A stretch of 64,000 nt of DNA. Origin: Ceratodon purpureus (taxonomy: Eukaryota; Streptophyta; Bryopsida; Pseudoditrichales; Ditrichaceae). How positions within the stretch are numbered: position 1 is the first letter of the stretch; each line of letters opens with the position of its first letter. The position numbers and the translations under genes were made by a program. The notes under the pieces were generated by a model. The model worked only from the letters and a program-made list of their open reading frames with translations, was not told the origin of the DNA and did no database searches. Below, one piece after another: positions 22,782 through 36,151 of the stretch. The stretch is taken from NCBI GenBank assembly GCA_014871385.1, contig CM026428.1, positions 5,198,820 to 5,262,819 on the forward strand. The letters run 5' to 3'.

Positions 22782-25573
22782 ATGGCCAAGAAGCGGAAGC
22801 ACGCAGAGCCGGCAACGGAGCCAGGGAAGGGGAAGGAGCGCCTCAGCTCCAAGGATGCCCCGCCCAAACCTGCAGTCAGCTCTAACTGGATGCAGCTGCA
22901 AGCCGTAGGTGTGCCCGGCCCTTCTCCATCGAGCCTGATTTCTCCTCTAGTTTGCCATGTGGGGTTGCTGTGAGGATCGGACTCTTTGAGTGGAATTTAA
23001 GTTGTTTTGGGTTCACGAGAAGGGGTGGTGGTTAATGCGTTACATGGTACTGCTATCGCGTGTTCCTAGGGGGAGAGTTTGTTGGGACATTGGAGCATTT
23101 TTTATGTTGAGCTGCATGAAATGTCTGCTGTAGTGCAATGCCACAATTCGTGCTCAATTAGGTCAGAAGAATGTTGTGTGACCTACGTGGTTTGAGTTAG
23201 AAGTGACCTAGTGTTTGTAACGAAATAGTCACGTGATTAGAATTTTTGTCTGCTGTAGCGTTGCTATAGAGTTCAAGGTCTATCGGATTAGTTCATTAAT
23301 TTATTTTTGTTCAAGAGTATCTGGTCTGCGGTAATTATTTACGACTTCTTACATGTGGTTTTAAGACATTTTTGTTACTGATCTAGCCTATTGGGAGACT
23401 TGAGGTGTTTGTAAGTTGATGCTTGCTTATCGAGCAGTGCATTCTTCATTAGTTTGTGATGGGTTTGGCGCAACTAGAAAGCGTTCTGCTATGGATTCGT
23501 TCATCCCGGGGAAGCTCTGTGACTTTGTTTCTTCCTGCAACGTGGAATTTAGTCGTATTTGAAAGAATTTATTCAGATTGTGTGTTACTGACATTAGCCT
23601 TTGCAATGGTTAGATGCTAGCCAAAAGCAATGGAGTTTCGTCTAGGAAAAAATCGAAGGTAGTAGAGACTCCTGTTGATACAAATGCAACAGCGGGAGAT
23701 GGTCTGTCGACCACGGCGCTTCTTCCAACGAGCGATGTCATGAGGTATAGAATCTGTTCGTACTTTCAGAGATGATTTGATTAACGTTTTATAAAACAGT
23801 AATTCTTGTGATGATCAGTTGGATTTGAAAATGATGAAGGAATGTATGTGTTTATCAGTTTAACGAAAGCATTGGCTCTCGATTGCGAAATGGTTGGAGT
23901 TGGCTATGAAGGCAAGAGAAATGCTCTTGCGCGGGTTTCCCTGGTATTTTCCATCACTTGAATTGTTATAATTATCAAAAAAAAATCTTCAAAATGTCAA
24001 CGTTCAGACTTGAGAATTTATCCCTAGGTTCTGTACGTCATTTCTTGATTTGAAATACGATCCTTGGCAATGACCTTCTGTAGAAGAACTTATGGATTTT
24101 GAGATTTGGAATTGCTGGGTGTAGTTTAAAAATTGGTTGTTTGCAAAAGCACAGGTGAATCAGTGGGGTAATCTGGTATATGATAAGCATGTCAGACCTC
24201 AGGAATATGTTCAAGATTTTCGAACTGCGGTCAGTGGAGTCCGATCCCGGGACCTACGTAAAGGTACAACTTATTTCTCTGTTTCACGAATTCCCTAGTT
24301 TTTTTCTCTCTCACGATTTACTCAGTTTTGTGTTTTGTACTTGGCCTGTTAAACATGCACTATCTTTTGAACTAGGCTGACTGTTGTTTATTTTTCATCT
24401 CGCATAGTATCTGTACCCGCTTCGCGGATCGAACACGAGTCGTGATCAAAGTTTTTTGAAGATTTGTAAGAGGCTGGATTGAAGCATGGGTAACCTATGC
24501 TTTATCTAGCCTCTTTACTCTAGTAGTTCACGCAATCATCGAGCTCAACGTTGGGCATTGGTAGTCTGATCCGTCGGTTAAGATTGACGCTTCACTAACT
24601 TCTGTTTTGCAGCGGAGGATTTGTATACGGTGCAAAAAGAAGTTATCGAACTCCTCAAGGGGCGCATCCTCGTTGGACATGCACTTCATAACGACTTAAA
24701 GGTCAGAGAAACTGCCTGACATTATTTGCATGTTAATGAGATCTGTGCTCGGCATTTCAATCACGGTGAATGGAATCGCTGGATGTACTAAACAAGGATG
24801 CCTGGGTTTGCTGTACTTGGGCTTTGCAGGTTCTGATGTTGACTCATCCGAAGAAATCCATGAGAGACACACATAGTTATGCTCCCTATTGCAAGTAAGT
24901 CACTGAATCCTCTTGGATTTTAATGTTTTGTTGTGTTGCTTTAAATTCTCAAAAGATTCTGAAGCAACAACTGAGTATTTTCTTGACTCTGATGTGCTAC
25001 ACAGTAATGGAAGACCTAGAGCTCTACGACATTTGGCATCTTTATATCTTGGCTGTCAAATTCAGGAAGGTGAACATAACTCGGTATGCCACTATTCCCT
25101 CACATCCTCTTTAGTTGCTCAACTTTGTTATATTGTTTCTTAGTTGCTTTACAGATATCTGAGAAGAACCTTTTGTTTTGTTTAAGTTGCCGCGCTGTGA
25201 CAGTCCTGTTAGTAGTGTCTGTCGTGTCTGAAATTTGGATTTGCAAATGTCATTAAGTTGATACCATCCCCTTCTTTTGTATTAGCTTCCTGTTCAATTG
25301 ACCGAGTCAATTGCTCAAATTTTTAAAGCTATAGGGTGAGTTTTCCATGTATTCGGTTGAGCGGTGCGATAGATCTGGCATTGATTTGAGAGTGGCCATT
25401 TTGCTTGGAAATAGGTTGAGGATGCAAGGGCAGCAATGGCTTTGTACCAACGTGTGAAAGACGAATGGGAGAAAAGCCTCAGATACAAGGGCAGTAAATC
25501 CCATGACAAGGACAAAGCATCAAGCAAAACACCCGAGGGGAAGGATTTGAAAACTAGTAGAGGCAGGAAATGA
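22782..25573 (+). CDS. REX4: REX4-type 3'-5' RNA exonuclease
   Basis: A DEDDh exonuclease of the yeast Rex4 / human REXO4 group, expected in the nucleolus in pre-rRNA processing. Eight exons give 279 aa: 22782-22904, 23614-23744, 23859-23943, 24155-24263, 24613-24701, 24830-24894, 25005-25083 and 25415-25573. The first 80 or so residues are basic and low-complexity, beginning MAKKRKH, a likely nuclear or nucleolar signal. The catalytic set is LALDCEMVG (Asp93, Glu95), GHALHNDLK (Asp177), and His225 with Asp230 in EHNSVEDARAAM. The C-terminus is a short Lys-rich tail. The length fits the family (about 290 aa). All key acidic residues and the histidine are present, so it is probably active. Confidence 0.93.
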
Positions 25574-28415
25574 CAAAATGGTTTAATTTAAATTCTAGAT
25601 TCCTCCATTACATGTTTTTACACATCTGTTTTGATGCTTTTCCTTACAGCTGAACTAAACAATTCTCAATTCTCAGAAGTGTAGAATTCTGGGTCCCTCT
25701 TCTCTTGATGTCGGCTCCCACCTTGAGTCGCTGCTAAGTTAGTTTATAGCTCTTAAAACACTTGTATAGGTTTCTCAATGAGGAAGTTCGCTAGAATGCA
25801 ACATCCACTCGACCAGTTCCCACATACATGAAATTTGCTGTCAATTAATATATTTCAGAACTCATGTACAGTACAGTACCGTACTAGGGCATTCCATAAG
25901 AATCATTCGAAGGGGGTAAGCTCTGTAGCAGTGTATGTGGCAGCAGTGAAAGTGAGATATTATTCAGTGAACAGAGGCTTTTAAATCACACCGCAATTTA
26001 TTAGAATCATATCCCTACGAGTCCACTAAAAATCACTGTAATGACCTAACCCACTTGTAGTGCCACCATGGGAATATTCACAACTCATCAGGGTTGCCTT
26101 CTGCAAATCAGTCTCTCGCCACTCGTGAGTCATGAGTTCTGTTCCTGTTGTGTGTGGCTACTAGATATAACCAGGTAAACCCACTAGAGCATAAATTAAA
26201 CTTTTGGGTATGGTTGCACCTTGCGAGTAGCATTGCAACCCACTTCTTTTTGGGTTTTGACCTTCGCCTCAGCTTCATCTCCACTCATGATGAGTTCCAC
26301 TGTTACAGGGCACTCTCCACTCTCTCAAATAATACCCTAGCTTGCGTGTTTGACCTCGGATGTGCCCTTGCCTTTCTGCTGTTAGGGCATGTTTTCATGG
26401 ATCCGTAACATGACCTAAAAGTTTTGCAAGGAAGTTGTTTCAGGAAGGCTTCTTCTGGAAAAAGAAGACTCACTCCGGTTCCTTGAGTGGGCCAGGCTGA
26501 TCTGTGTATGCGAGGCTGTTACTTGTCCTCTCTGCAGTTTATGGGTTGCTCCATTCTAAGACCCAACGATACTCTGCAAATATGTAAAAAGAAGTATCCT
26601 ACAGTTTTTTTTATGATGACACCATATTATTTCTGATCTGCAATTATTCTAATGATTTCGCAAAGTCAATCCAAGAGTCCAGTGTAGTCATCATAAAATG
26701 GAGAACCCATAGACTTTGAATTTCATTGCGTTATTTTAAAATGAAAGAACTTGTGATCTTTGAATTAGAGTCATCATTTGGTATGGAAGTACTCGGTGAT
26801 ATCTAAATTCATAAAATTACTTTTATAGCTTTAAAAAAACTCCTGTCAGAAGAACACTTGGAGAAAATTCATAACATATAGGTACAGTCCTTGAATTAAT
26901 CACTATTAATCAACGTAAACCAAGAATTAGTCTGTCTGTTGACATACAACCTTTGAGCAGAAATGAAAATGGGGCTGCAGTTAACAGTGCCGGTCGAAGT
27001 TCTGCAATCTCCAGTCACAGTGAGATTCGGCACACGAAATTCCACCACCTTTTCGAAAACAACAACTCCAGAAATCACAAGTGTTTGGAGATGGTGCGTC
27101 GGTGGTCGCGGGGCTCCGGGGCGGACGGAACGAATCCCGCCCACTCCAGCCATGAATCGTCCATCCCCACGCCCACCTGGAACACATCCGACGCTCTCCC
27201 CACACTCCGAGTACTCCACAAAAGCCATAGAATAATAATCATAGAATAACCATCATAGAATAATAATCAACTGAACAGTGCCATCCACTGTAGCAGGCGG
27301 AAAAGAAAACTCAAATAAAATCCATGACATCAAGGAGATCCTCCCGTGGTCCGGTACTACTCGGGCTGTACTGCTGCAGCCGAGAGCCTGCTGTTACTGG
27401 ATACTTTTCTCTGCGCCGAGAGACGCCCCTGAAAACAGCGGCGAACCTCCATGGACCGGAATCCGGGGCGCGGCATCCCCCGCCGGACCAAGCCCCGCCA
27501 GTTGGCACCATCATGATAAATAGAATGCTTCCCGAGCTCCATTCTATGTTCTGTCATGACTCCGTGAGCTCCTGCTCCTTGAATATTCATCTCCTGGATC
27601 AGACTGATCAGTTGCTGCATTCTTCGCACTGATTGCTCACCTGGGTGATGATGCTGTAACCGCTTAAAAGAAAGGTATGATACTACTACTAACTTATTAC
27701 TAGACACTTTGGTCTACTTTGGTCTCCTTCGATGAATCACTTCAGTGTCTGCAGTTTGGTTGATTCACCGGACCGTCGTTTTTCTTCGGGATTGTTCATT
27801 CAACTTGTTTACTGGTAACTCATGTGGCATCATGAAAGGCGTGCCTTGGGTGGTGGATTGAACGACTGAGAATGCGAGCCTCTAGTCTGTCGGTTGCTGA
27901 ATTATTGTCGGTTCGAGTTGTCTGCAGTTTTGAGTTTGTTTTTGACAATATGTTAATTTGGATAAGCTCGGTCTAGAATGTCGTTTTCGGTGCAAGGACT
28001 TCGAGCGTTCTACGCCATCGAGGTACAGGCAGCTGGTTTTATGTGAGGCGTCCTCATACAATTGACTGCAGGATTCTTGAGGGGAAAAGTGGGTAGTATG
28101 TGGCCCTGATAAGTAGCGTTTGAGGTGAAGGTGAATCAACTTGTGAAGGTCTTCTGTCCACGACGTGATGGTCAGGGTGGCTTTGTCGTGCGCAAGGGCA
28201 GATCCATTGTATCGATTCACCGATCCTGGTCGTGTACACAAAATGAGGAAGAAGTTAGAAATCTTGCAATAGACGAAGCATAGATTGCAATGTATGCAGA
28301 GCTGGGAATTTAATCCTTCACAATGCGCATTGCAGGCAGTGGTGGCGAGAGTTTGAGTTGAGACTGGTGAAGGAAGGCAATCAGATTGTTTTGAGTTGCA
28401 AGAGAATTGGCAGCG
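25574..28415. other. Intergenic region before NRT2
   Basis: 2.8 kb containing the REX4 3' region and the NRT2 promoter and leader. 26560-26960 is AT-rich, and 27000-27600 is GC-richer with small open frames on both strands that I could not assign. No repeat or RNA gene was recognised. Confidence 0.45.
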
Positions 28416-30513
28416 ATGGCAGAGCAGACGACGTCGGGGGTGGGGCATGTGCACGGGGACCCGGGGATGTCCATGCACGGCGTCACCGGGAAGGAGCCCG
28501 TGTACGCCTTCTCCGTCTTGCAAGGGGAAGCGAAGGACCCCGACGCGAAGAAATTTGCGCTCCCCGTGGACTCCGAGCACAAGGCTAAGACCATCCGCAT
28601 CTACAGCTTCGCGGCGCCGCACATGCGCACCTTCCATCTCTCCTGGATCTCCTTCTTCACCTGCTTCATGTCTACGTTCGCCGCGCCCCCTCTCATCCCC
28701 GTCATCCGCGACAACATCAACCTCACCAAGACTGACATCGGCCACGCCTCCATCGCTTCCGTCTCGGGTAAGCATTCATTACTCGCCATAACCCAACGTT
28801 CCACTTCCTTCACTTCAACTCAAGGATGTTGAGACCAATTGTGTACCATTTTTGAAGCCTGTTGTGACGATTTTTTGTGGTAATTCTTTCGGGACAGGTT
28901 CGATATTGTCCCGTCTTCTGATGGGCACCGTGTGCGACCTCGTGGGACCACGCTACGGCTGCGCATTTCTCATCATGATCATCTCCCCCGCGGTGTACTC
29001 AATGGCGCTCGTCAGCGACGCGGCGGGGTTCATCACGGTCCGCTTCTTCATCGGCTTCTCTCTCGCGACCTTCGTCTCGTGCCAATTCTGGATGAGCTCC
29101 ATGTTCAACAGCAAGATCGTGGGCACTGCGAACGGGCTCGCGGCCGGATGGGGCAACCTCGGCGGTGGCGCTACTCAGCTCATCATGCCGCTTGTCTTCG
29201 CGCTCATCCGCGACAGGTACACAACATCCCACCCACCCATTGCCTGCCAACATGTCGAATCACATGTCCTTCATCTCACGCCCTACGAATCGATCTCTAA
29301 CCCTTGGAAAACAATTGTCTGTGATCCTACAGATTCCACTCCACACCATTCACCGCATGGCGCCTCGCATTCTTTTTGCCCGGATTCATGCACACGTTCA
29401 TGGGTATCCTCGTTCTCACGCTCGGCCAAGACCTGCCTGATGGCAACTACTCTCAGCTCGAGAAAGAAGGCGCCAAAGTGAAGGATAGCTTTAAGAAGGT
29501 AGGTTCAAATTTCAACAAAGTTTCCATGAGATTGTATGAGAAAGTATTTCACAATTGTTGGTGCCGAAGTGAAGTTTCGATTTAGCTCTTTTCATGGAAC
29601 TCGGGAGATTTGCTGGAAGCAGGGATGATATGAGAGATTGAATCAGAAACTCTTTCTCATGGATGGGTTGTACTGATCGTGGCATGGTTTTGTTTGATGG
29701 CAGGTGTTGTTGTACGCTGTGTCGAATTACAGGACATGGATAATGTTTATGATGTATGGGTACAGTTTTGGGGTGGAGCTCACGGTGGACAACATCATCG
29801 CCGAGTATTTCTACGACCGGTTCAACTTGAACCTGTCCACCGCGGGGATTGTTGCGTCCACATTCGGGTTCATGAATTTCTTTTCACGTCCGGGAGGGGG
29901 ATTGTTGTCTGACATGGTTGCGCGGCGTTTTGGGATGCGAGGGCGGCTGTGGAATTTGTGGATTCTGCAGTCGATGGGGGGATTGCTGTGCATTGTGCTC
30001 GGGTTGATGAGCAACTTGTCGGCTGCCATAGGGGTGATGATTGTCTTCTCGATCTTCCAACAAGCGGCGTGCGGGGCGACGTTCGGGATTGTCCCTTTCA
30101 TCTCGCGGAGGTCGCTGGGGGTGATCTCGGGGTTCACAGGCGCGGGCGGGAACGTCGGTGCTGTGATCACGCAGTCGATCTTCTTCACGAGTTCGAGCTA
30201 CAAGACGGAAGAGGGTATTGTTTACATGGGCATCATGATAATTTGCGTCACGATGTTGATCACACTCATGTACTTCCCTCAGTGGGGCGGCATGTTCTGC
30301 CCTGCCTCCCAACACTCGGAAGAGGACTACTACGCCTCAGAGTGGAGCGCCGAGGAGAAGGAACAGGGACTGCATGGAAACAGCTTGAAGTTTGCGGTAA
30401 ACGCTCGCACTGAGCGTGGCAAGAAATCAAGCAACTCTACCACTCCCGATGTGACCATCCACGACGAGAAGGCCGCTGCCAATGGCCTCAACCGCGTCAA
30501 CGAAACTGTGTAG
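28416..30513 (+). CDS. NRT2: High-affinity nitrate transporter NRT2
   Basis: A proton-coupled nitrate/nitrite porter of the major facilitator superfamily in the plasma membrane. Many plant members need the NAR2 (NRT3) partner, which is not in this window. Four exons give 548 aa: 28416-28767, 28898-29216, 29333-29498 and 29704-30513. The N-terminal cytosolic part holds the plant-type [15 protein letters not shown] and the first membrane segment starts at [12 protein letters not shown]. The MFS loop motif is [12 protein letters not shown] (127-138). The nitrate signatures are [14 protein letters not shown] (195-208) and [10 protein letters not shown] (about 423-432). About 12 membrane segments are expected. 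A long hydrophilic C-terminal tail follows PQWGGMF. The GC-rich codon use of exons 1-2 contrasts with the AT-rich surroundings. An open antisense frame at 27882-28775 overlaps exon 1 only by chance. Confidence 0.96.
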
Positions 30514-31943
30514 ACTCTAATCCCTGTGGAGCTTCTTCCTCCCACATTGACCCTCTTTGAAGGCAATCAATCTACCACAAATCGTGATGATTCATCAACC
30601 AATGCTCACCATCTGAATCTGTTCCCAAATTGCAATCGAGAACTAAAGTTCCTGATAACTACCCCGACGTCACAGCTCTGCAGGTGAACATGCACAACTC
30701 CAGGGCCATTCCCATTTCCACATCATGGTCTCGCCTACGTCATCATCTTCTTCAAGGATGGTTGTACATATAAACCCCAGATTGCCTCATGAAATGCAAG
30801 TGCATCTGAGCCAGGAGTATAATAGTATATTATGGTCTACATTGAAATCCGTGTCCGAGTAGTGAAGGTCTTTTCCTTGCCGGTATTCCATCTTCGGAGC
30901 CATGTGTGTGGGTGGCATCCACAAGAGCTGTGCAAATTTATGTGAAGCCTACCGGCGCTACTTTTCCAACTGCAATCCAGCTTGTTAATCACGGTGATGA
31001 ATTTTTCATTTTTGCAGTTCCATAGTTAATCTTGTCATGTTAGGCAATGTTACTGTTAGTGAGAAGTTGGTGAGTGGCCTCTCGACTCTACACTAAACCT
31101 TTGTGGAGGTTCCAGTGGTTTTCTTCAAGATACAGAGTGAGCTTATGAGAAGGGTCGAGTGCAGGAGCTGCTTATTTGCCAGAAAGCTTGCTTTTGCAAA
31201 TCTCATACTATTCGGAGTGACTAACTTAAATGAAGGTTAGTTGAGAGGAGTTTGCTGGAGTATGTGCATGTGAATTATGCTGTCATGGATGGGCTCTTAC
31301 CTCAGTCTCCAGTAGCTATATTACAACCCTTCGAGAAAGAAGTCCGTGTTCCAGAATCCAGAATTCCAGATGAATGCACTAAACGGGTAGTTTATCCTTC
31401 TGTGTTTGGGAAGCACCAGTGTAACAGATGGAAGAAATATCCGGAATGCGGTATTTCTTTCATGGAAACATCACAGCAAGACAGCCAGCGAGTCTCTATG
31501 CGACTGCAAATGCAAGTGATAACCTTGGTTCAGAGTTCTTTCCTTTTCGTGCTGGGTCAAATTTTAACCGTTGTCTCCATCATTTGATTGCTTAGGTTTA
31601 CAGATCGCATTGTCTGTTTTTCACTTTGGACCACTTGCCATTGAGCCCATATCCGGCAAAGCTGTGTCAAGAGTTCTGGGACTGGCCTCGGTGCCTAAGA
31701 ATATGGAGACATTCTTTCCAGCTATCAAAGCTAGAAGAGGTTGGACGCAGGAATCGGTGATGGTACGTGGACGAGTTTCGAAGATGGTTTCGAAGAGTTC
31801 CAGAGCAGTGCGACAATTTAGTTAGACGAGGTTTTATGGCTATACGGCAAGTGCAGGGATGAAGGAGGCGAGGATTAGCCGTAGGGTTGAGATGAGGAGA
31901 AGTGGGCAAGAAACTCGATGAGGCCGACTGGTCGTGGGGAATA
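30514..31943. other. Region between NRT2 and SPATA4-like gene
   Basis: 1.4 kb. It should hold the NRT2 3' region and the leader of the next gene. Open frames at 31252-31587 and 31571-31825 (+) read like normal protein composition but match nothing I recognise. They might be leader exons or chance. Confidence 0.4.
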
Positions 31944-34900
31944 ATGGGCGGCAACACAGGCGTCCGACGTGATGTCTTGCGCTGGCTGGTGGCTCTCAAT
32001 CTTTCCTTCCCCATCAAAAACATCAAGAGGTAATTGTCTCTGAAGTTGTTATTCATATTATCATTTTTTTTTCCTCCCAGTGCAGGATCAATCATATTTG
32101 GTATGACTGTTACAAGTCCTGATCTCATATCAGTGCAATATTCTTATCTAGAGCTTGGGATTCTGTTGTCTCTTCGTAGATGATGGTCTTGGTTTAGGTC
32201 AAATTTTCTTCAAAGAGAAATCCAAATGTCACTTTGTCATACAGTGGATGATTATTCATTTGTGGTATGTGAACACGGCCACTATGTGATTTTAGAACGT
32301 GCACATCACGATTTACTTGATTCGTGCAATTTAGGGTTATCAACTGTGGTCGTTCTCTTTCTGTGTATTACTTTTGTGCGTTTTTAAATTGACTGAAGGC
32401 TATCTCGGTAACTTTAGACCATACAGCGAATTATAACAATTTTAGGTGGATTGCTGAGTGACGTGTTATCACTTTCTTCTCCAAAATTTCAGGTTTGTGA
32501 GTTCATAATCTTGATTCTAGCCCCTAAATGTAGAGAGTCTTTTGATAAGGGAAGGCCTGAAAGCAGAAAGTTTTGTGTGTTTTGTGTTCTGATATCGCAG
32601 AGACTTTTCCAATGGATTCTTGGTGGCCGAAATCTTTTCACGGTATTTCCCACACGACATCCAGATGCATTCCTACGATTATGGAACTAAGATGGAGAAG
32701 AAAAGGGACAATTGGACCCAGCTTCAAAAATTCTTCAAGGTACGTATGCTCTATTGTCAGGTGGAACTCTCTTTGGATGTATCTCTGTAAAGGAGTGCGA
32801 CTAAAGTAGCTCAGAAAGTAGAGCTATCACAGACGTATTCAAGTAATAGCTTGTACGTGTCACATGTTTACAGCGCCTTTCAATGTCACCAGTTCATTAA
32901 AAGGGTTTATAATTTGAGGATGCATTAGTGATGCAAATCCTGTTAGAAATTCCTGTTGTGCGTTCCTGGGATGTGGTAATTTTGTGCTTCAAAGATTAAG
33001 TTTTAGGGTTTGTCTATATTGTTTTCTCATGGGACAAAAGAACAGATGGAACACAATCTGCTAGAGCAAGGTTTAGACATGGGAGGTCTATGTGAGAATC
33101 TGACGTTGGTGTTGCTGCAGAAGCGGTCATTCGTGGTGATGAAAGATGAGATCGAGACGATCATCAGCTGCCAGACTCCAGATGGGGCAGGCCCACTCCT
33201 TGAGCGCATGTACAAATTCCTCACCATGAAAAGGTGATAATTCTCGACCATCTCTTCCAACTACTTTCAGTCCCACATCAATTGTGAAATATATGAATGT
33301 GAATTTGGAAGATGTGATCAGCTAGTGGATATCACAGTTTATAAGTTGAGGCTAAAAATCACTACATCACTTATAAACTGTAACTATCCACACAATGTGT
33401 TCTTGATCTCTTCCGTTCTTTTCTCTATTCAATGTATATCATTTACTGGCTATCGACCAAAGAATTTTTTTAGTTAACAATTAGTTGCCTATTCGATCAC
33501 ATGATTATTATATCTGCATTTTCCCAACTGCTGTCTTGTGCCAGAAACTTGTCAAAGGAGTCTCAAATACTCAAGCTTTTCAGTGTTATGATGATAAGCA
33601 ACTGACTGATTCGTATTTCTTTATCAAGATGTAAACCAGAGGAAGCGGAGGCAGAGAAGAAAGAGAAGCAGCAGGAGATTCAGCAAGACTGGAAGGCCAC
33701 CTCAGAATTGGCAACTATTCCATCGGTGCCGGTTTCTGCAAGGGTGGACTTCTCTCAGTTCACTCGTGTGTCCGATGTCGAAGGCAACCCGATTGGAATT
33801 TCCAACTTGACCAGCACCACCATTTCTGCAGTAAACAATGGTGCAGAGAGAACTTCGTTGGTGTGTTCTTGTATCAGGAAAGGAGATTCACATGGGCCTC
33901 CATGCTTTAACCCTGGTTGCCAGCATTTTATCAGTGTGAGCAACTCATTCTACTCAATTCAGCGGGAAACCTTAGAGCAGGTTCCAGGGCACCAAAATGG
34001 TTCAGGAGTACTCTTGCCTCTCCAGTCCAATGTCAGTTTCAGCAGTTGTGGTGGTTACAATCAGTTCAACGACGAGACTGACAATTCCCCACCTCGATCG
34101 CCTAAGATGATAGATTGCAGAGATGAGAACCAAGAGAAGGATCAAGATAAAGGAAGATTATCGGCTGTCGAAAGAGCAAGGCAACGAGAGGGTGGTGTGC
34201 ATCCTGGTAGCCAGCAAAAGATATTAAACGGTGATCATATTGAGACAATCAAGCCTGGTAGCAAGACGACTTCTGATGTTGCTCTGGCCTTTCGCAGTCC
34301 TCATAGACAGGTGCTCCTTTCAAATCAACGACTGATTGTGCCTATCTGCAATTCATTCAAGTCTGCAAGTGAATTCCAATTCTTAGTGATCGGGTATTTG
34401 TGCTTAAAAATTGCTGTACCGAAAATTTGAACCAGGATATGTTTTGTTGGTTGCAGAGAAAATTCAAGCAGTACACGATAAGTGACTACAGAAGGCAACA
34501 GACAGCTGCGTGCGTCCAACTTGGAAAACTTGGTCCCGATTTGGAAGACGAGGAGTTGGGTGAAAAGGTGAGCCTCTCTCTTCTAGACTCTGTTGCATAA
34601 TAAGTGTTCCTATAGATACTATGATTGAAGTTGGGTTAAACGCTGCCACCTTTTCGAAGGGAACATCTCACACAAGTTTTGTGTCCAGAGAGAGAAGCTG
34701 GAGCGAATGAAGGAGTTTGGCCGCGTCGTTCGTAGCTGCAACACGGCCCAGGTAACTAGACATCAGTGTGGCTTATTCTCTTGTTTACTTCACGATGAAT
34801 CATTACTGCTCCATCCGTGTTTATCTCAAATCACCATCATGTCATGAGCACTTCACGTTTTGAGGTTACTTGACACTTGTGCCAGGCTAGCGTCATTGTT

Positions 34901-36151
34901 CTTTCTAATGTGTTATTTGCGAAGGTCAAAAAGCTACTTGTCATTTCTCAGGCTAACTTGAGATTACAGGTGAACGTGCCGAAAAAAGCCAAAACACCAC
35001 CACTTTCGAAGCGTCAAAAGGTATGAACTGCACGCTATCATTGCTTTCAATAACTCTGATACTCCTAATGGGGTCGTTGGATATGATAATAGTTAACCTC
35101 GTGATAGAAGACCGTGTCTTGGGGATACAGCAAGACTTGTGCGTCGCTCTGACGAACTGATAATCCAGTAGATTTTGCCTCTGATAATGCGAGCATGTAT
35201 AAGCCGATGGTAGACCCTATTATTTAATTCAGAAACCCTGACTTCTTGACAATAAATCTCCACCTAAATAGTGGCAAATATTTTTCTCATGAAACTTTCA
35301 TGTTTCTTAGATGTTTGGCAAGTAACATTCATTTAGATTCTGAATAAATCACTCAACAATGTAGTGTATTGTATTCAATCTTCCTACATTCTTCTTAAGA
35401 ATGCACACTGTACATGACTGAGCGAAAAAGTTGTGCCAAGTCACAGGCAAATGGCACGAGTTTTCTGAATTCCTTACCAGGGTAATTGCCATACCTGTGA
35501 ATTGTCGGGAGGCTCTACGGAACAATTTCTGTTTGCTCCAAGTCAACAAGAGCACACTTAAATGTGATTTATAACATGCAAATTCTGCCTAGCTGTGAAC
35601 TATATTCATTATCTTTCGTCACTCAAGAATTCGTGGAAGTTGAGTAAAAGCTGTGAAGATGTCGTGATGTAGATATGCCATAATAAACACTTAGTGTTTT
35701 TTTATTTCATTTTCTTCCCATCTGATTATAGTGGTTATATCAGGCGCTTGAATTTGCGGCTACGGTGCCGAAACCCAAGGTGAAGAAGGTCGAGGTAGAG
35801 AAACCACCTACTCCGGAGAAGAACCATCACCAACTCTCTGAATTACAGATTCTTGAAGCGAAACACGCAGCTGATAGACAACACGTTGAGGTAATGCTTT
35901 ACAGAATATTTAACGCAATTTTCCATCAAGATTTTCTTAAATCTGCATTACATGGTGTGTTGCTTCAAAATTTCTCCCTTAAACCATAGTACCCTGTTTC
36001 TTCAAATTCGAAACAACACATATTAGAACCCTACTTGACTTAAAGTTTCATTCTGCAGTGGTTTCATGAAAAGTTTGCATTTAGACCAACAACAAACTTC
36101 ATCTTGTTGCTGCAGGCAATGCGTCGGGAGCTGGAAATATTCCTTAGATGA
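31944..36151 (+). CDS. SPATA4: SPATA4-like calponin-homology (CH_2) protein
   Basis: A homolog of spermatogenesis-associated protein 4, a CH-like family linked to sperm flagella. Nine exons give 479 aa: 31944-32029, 32601-32739, 33121-33233, 33629-34310, 34457-34567, 34689-34751, 34970-35020, 35732-35890 and 36116-36151. The CH-type domain spans residues about 8-112 and carries [47 protein letters not shown] and [13 protein letters not shown]. This order matches vertebrate SPATA4 closely. A long linker follows and then a charged helical tail with [16 protein letters not shown] and [15 protein letters not shown]. Vertebrate SPATA4 is about 305 aa, so the 230-residue Ser-rich exon 4 and the tail are extra. 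The start ATG follows an in-frame stop 49 bases upstream. Exon 8 could instead begin at 35744. Its presence implies motile sperm. Confidence 0.85.
33325..33391. repeat. Small hairpin in SPATA4-like intron 3
   Basis: Arms of about 22 bp (gtggatatcacagtttataagt and its near complement at 33369-33391) around a 22-base loop. It may be a degenerate miniature element or an RNA hairpin. Nothing more can be said from sequence. Confidence 0.65.

Noticed and set aside
26896-27228. 110-aa minus-strand frame
   Set aside because: No family recognised and competing frames on the plus strand. Not enough to call a gene.
27882-28775. 297-aa minus-strand frame
   Set aside because: It is antisense to NRT2 exon 1 and its leader. 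The composition mirrors the GC-rich NRT2 coding strand.
31252-31825. Two plus-strand frames between NRT2 and the SPATA4-like gene
   Set aside because: No recognisable domain and no splice link that keeps phase with the SPATA4-like exons.
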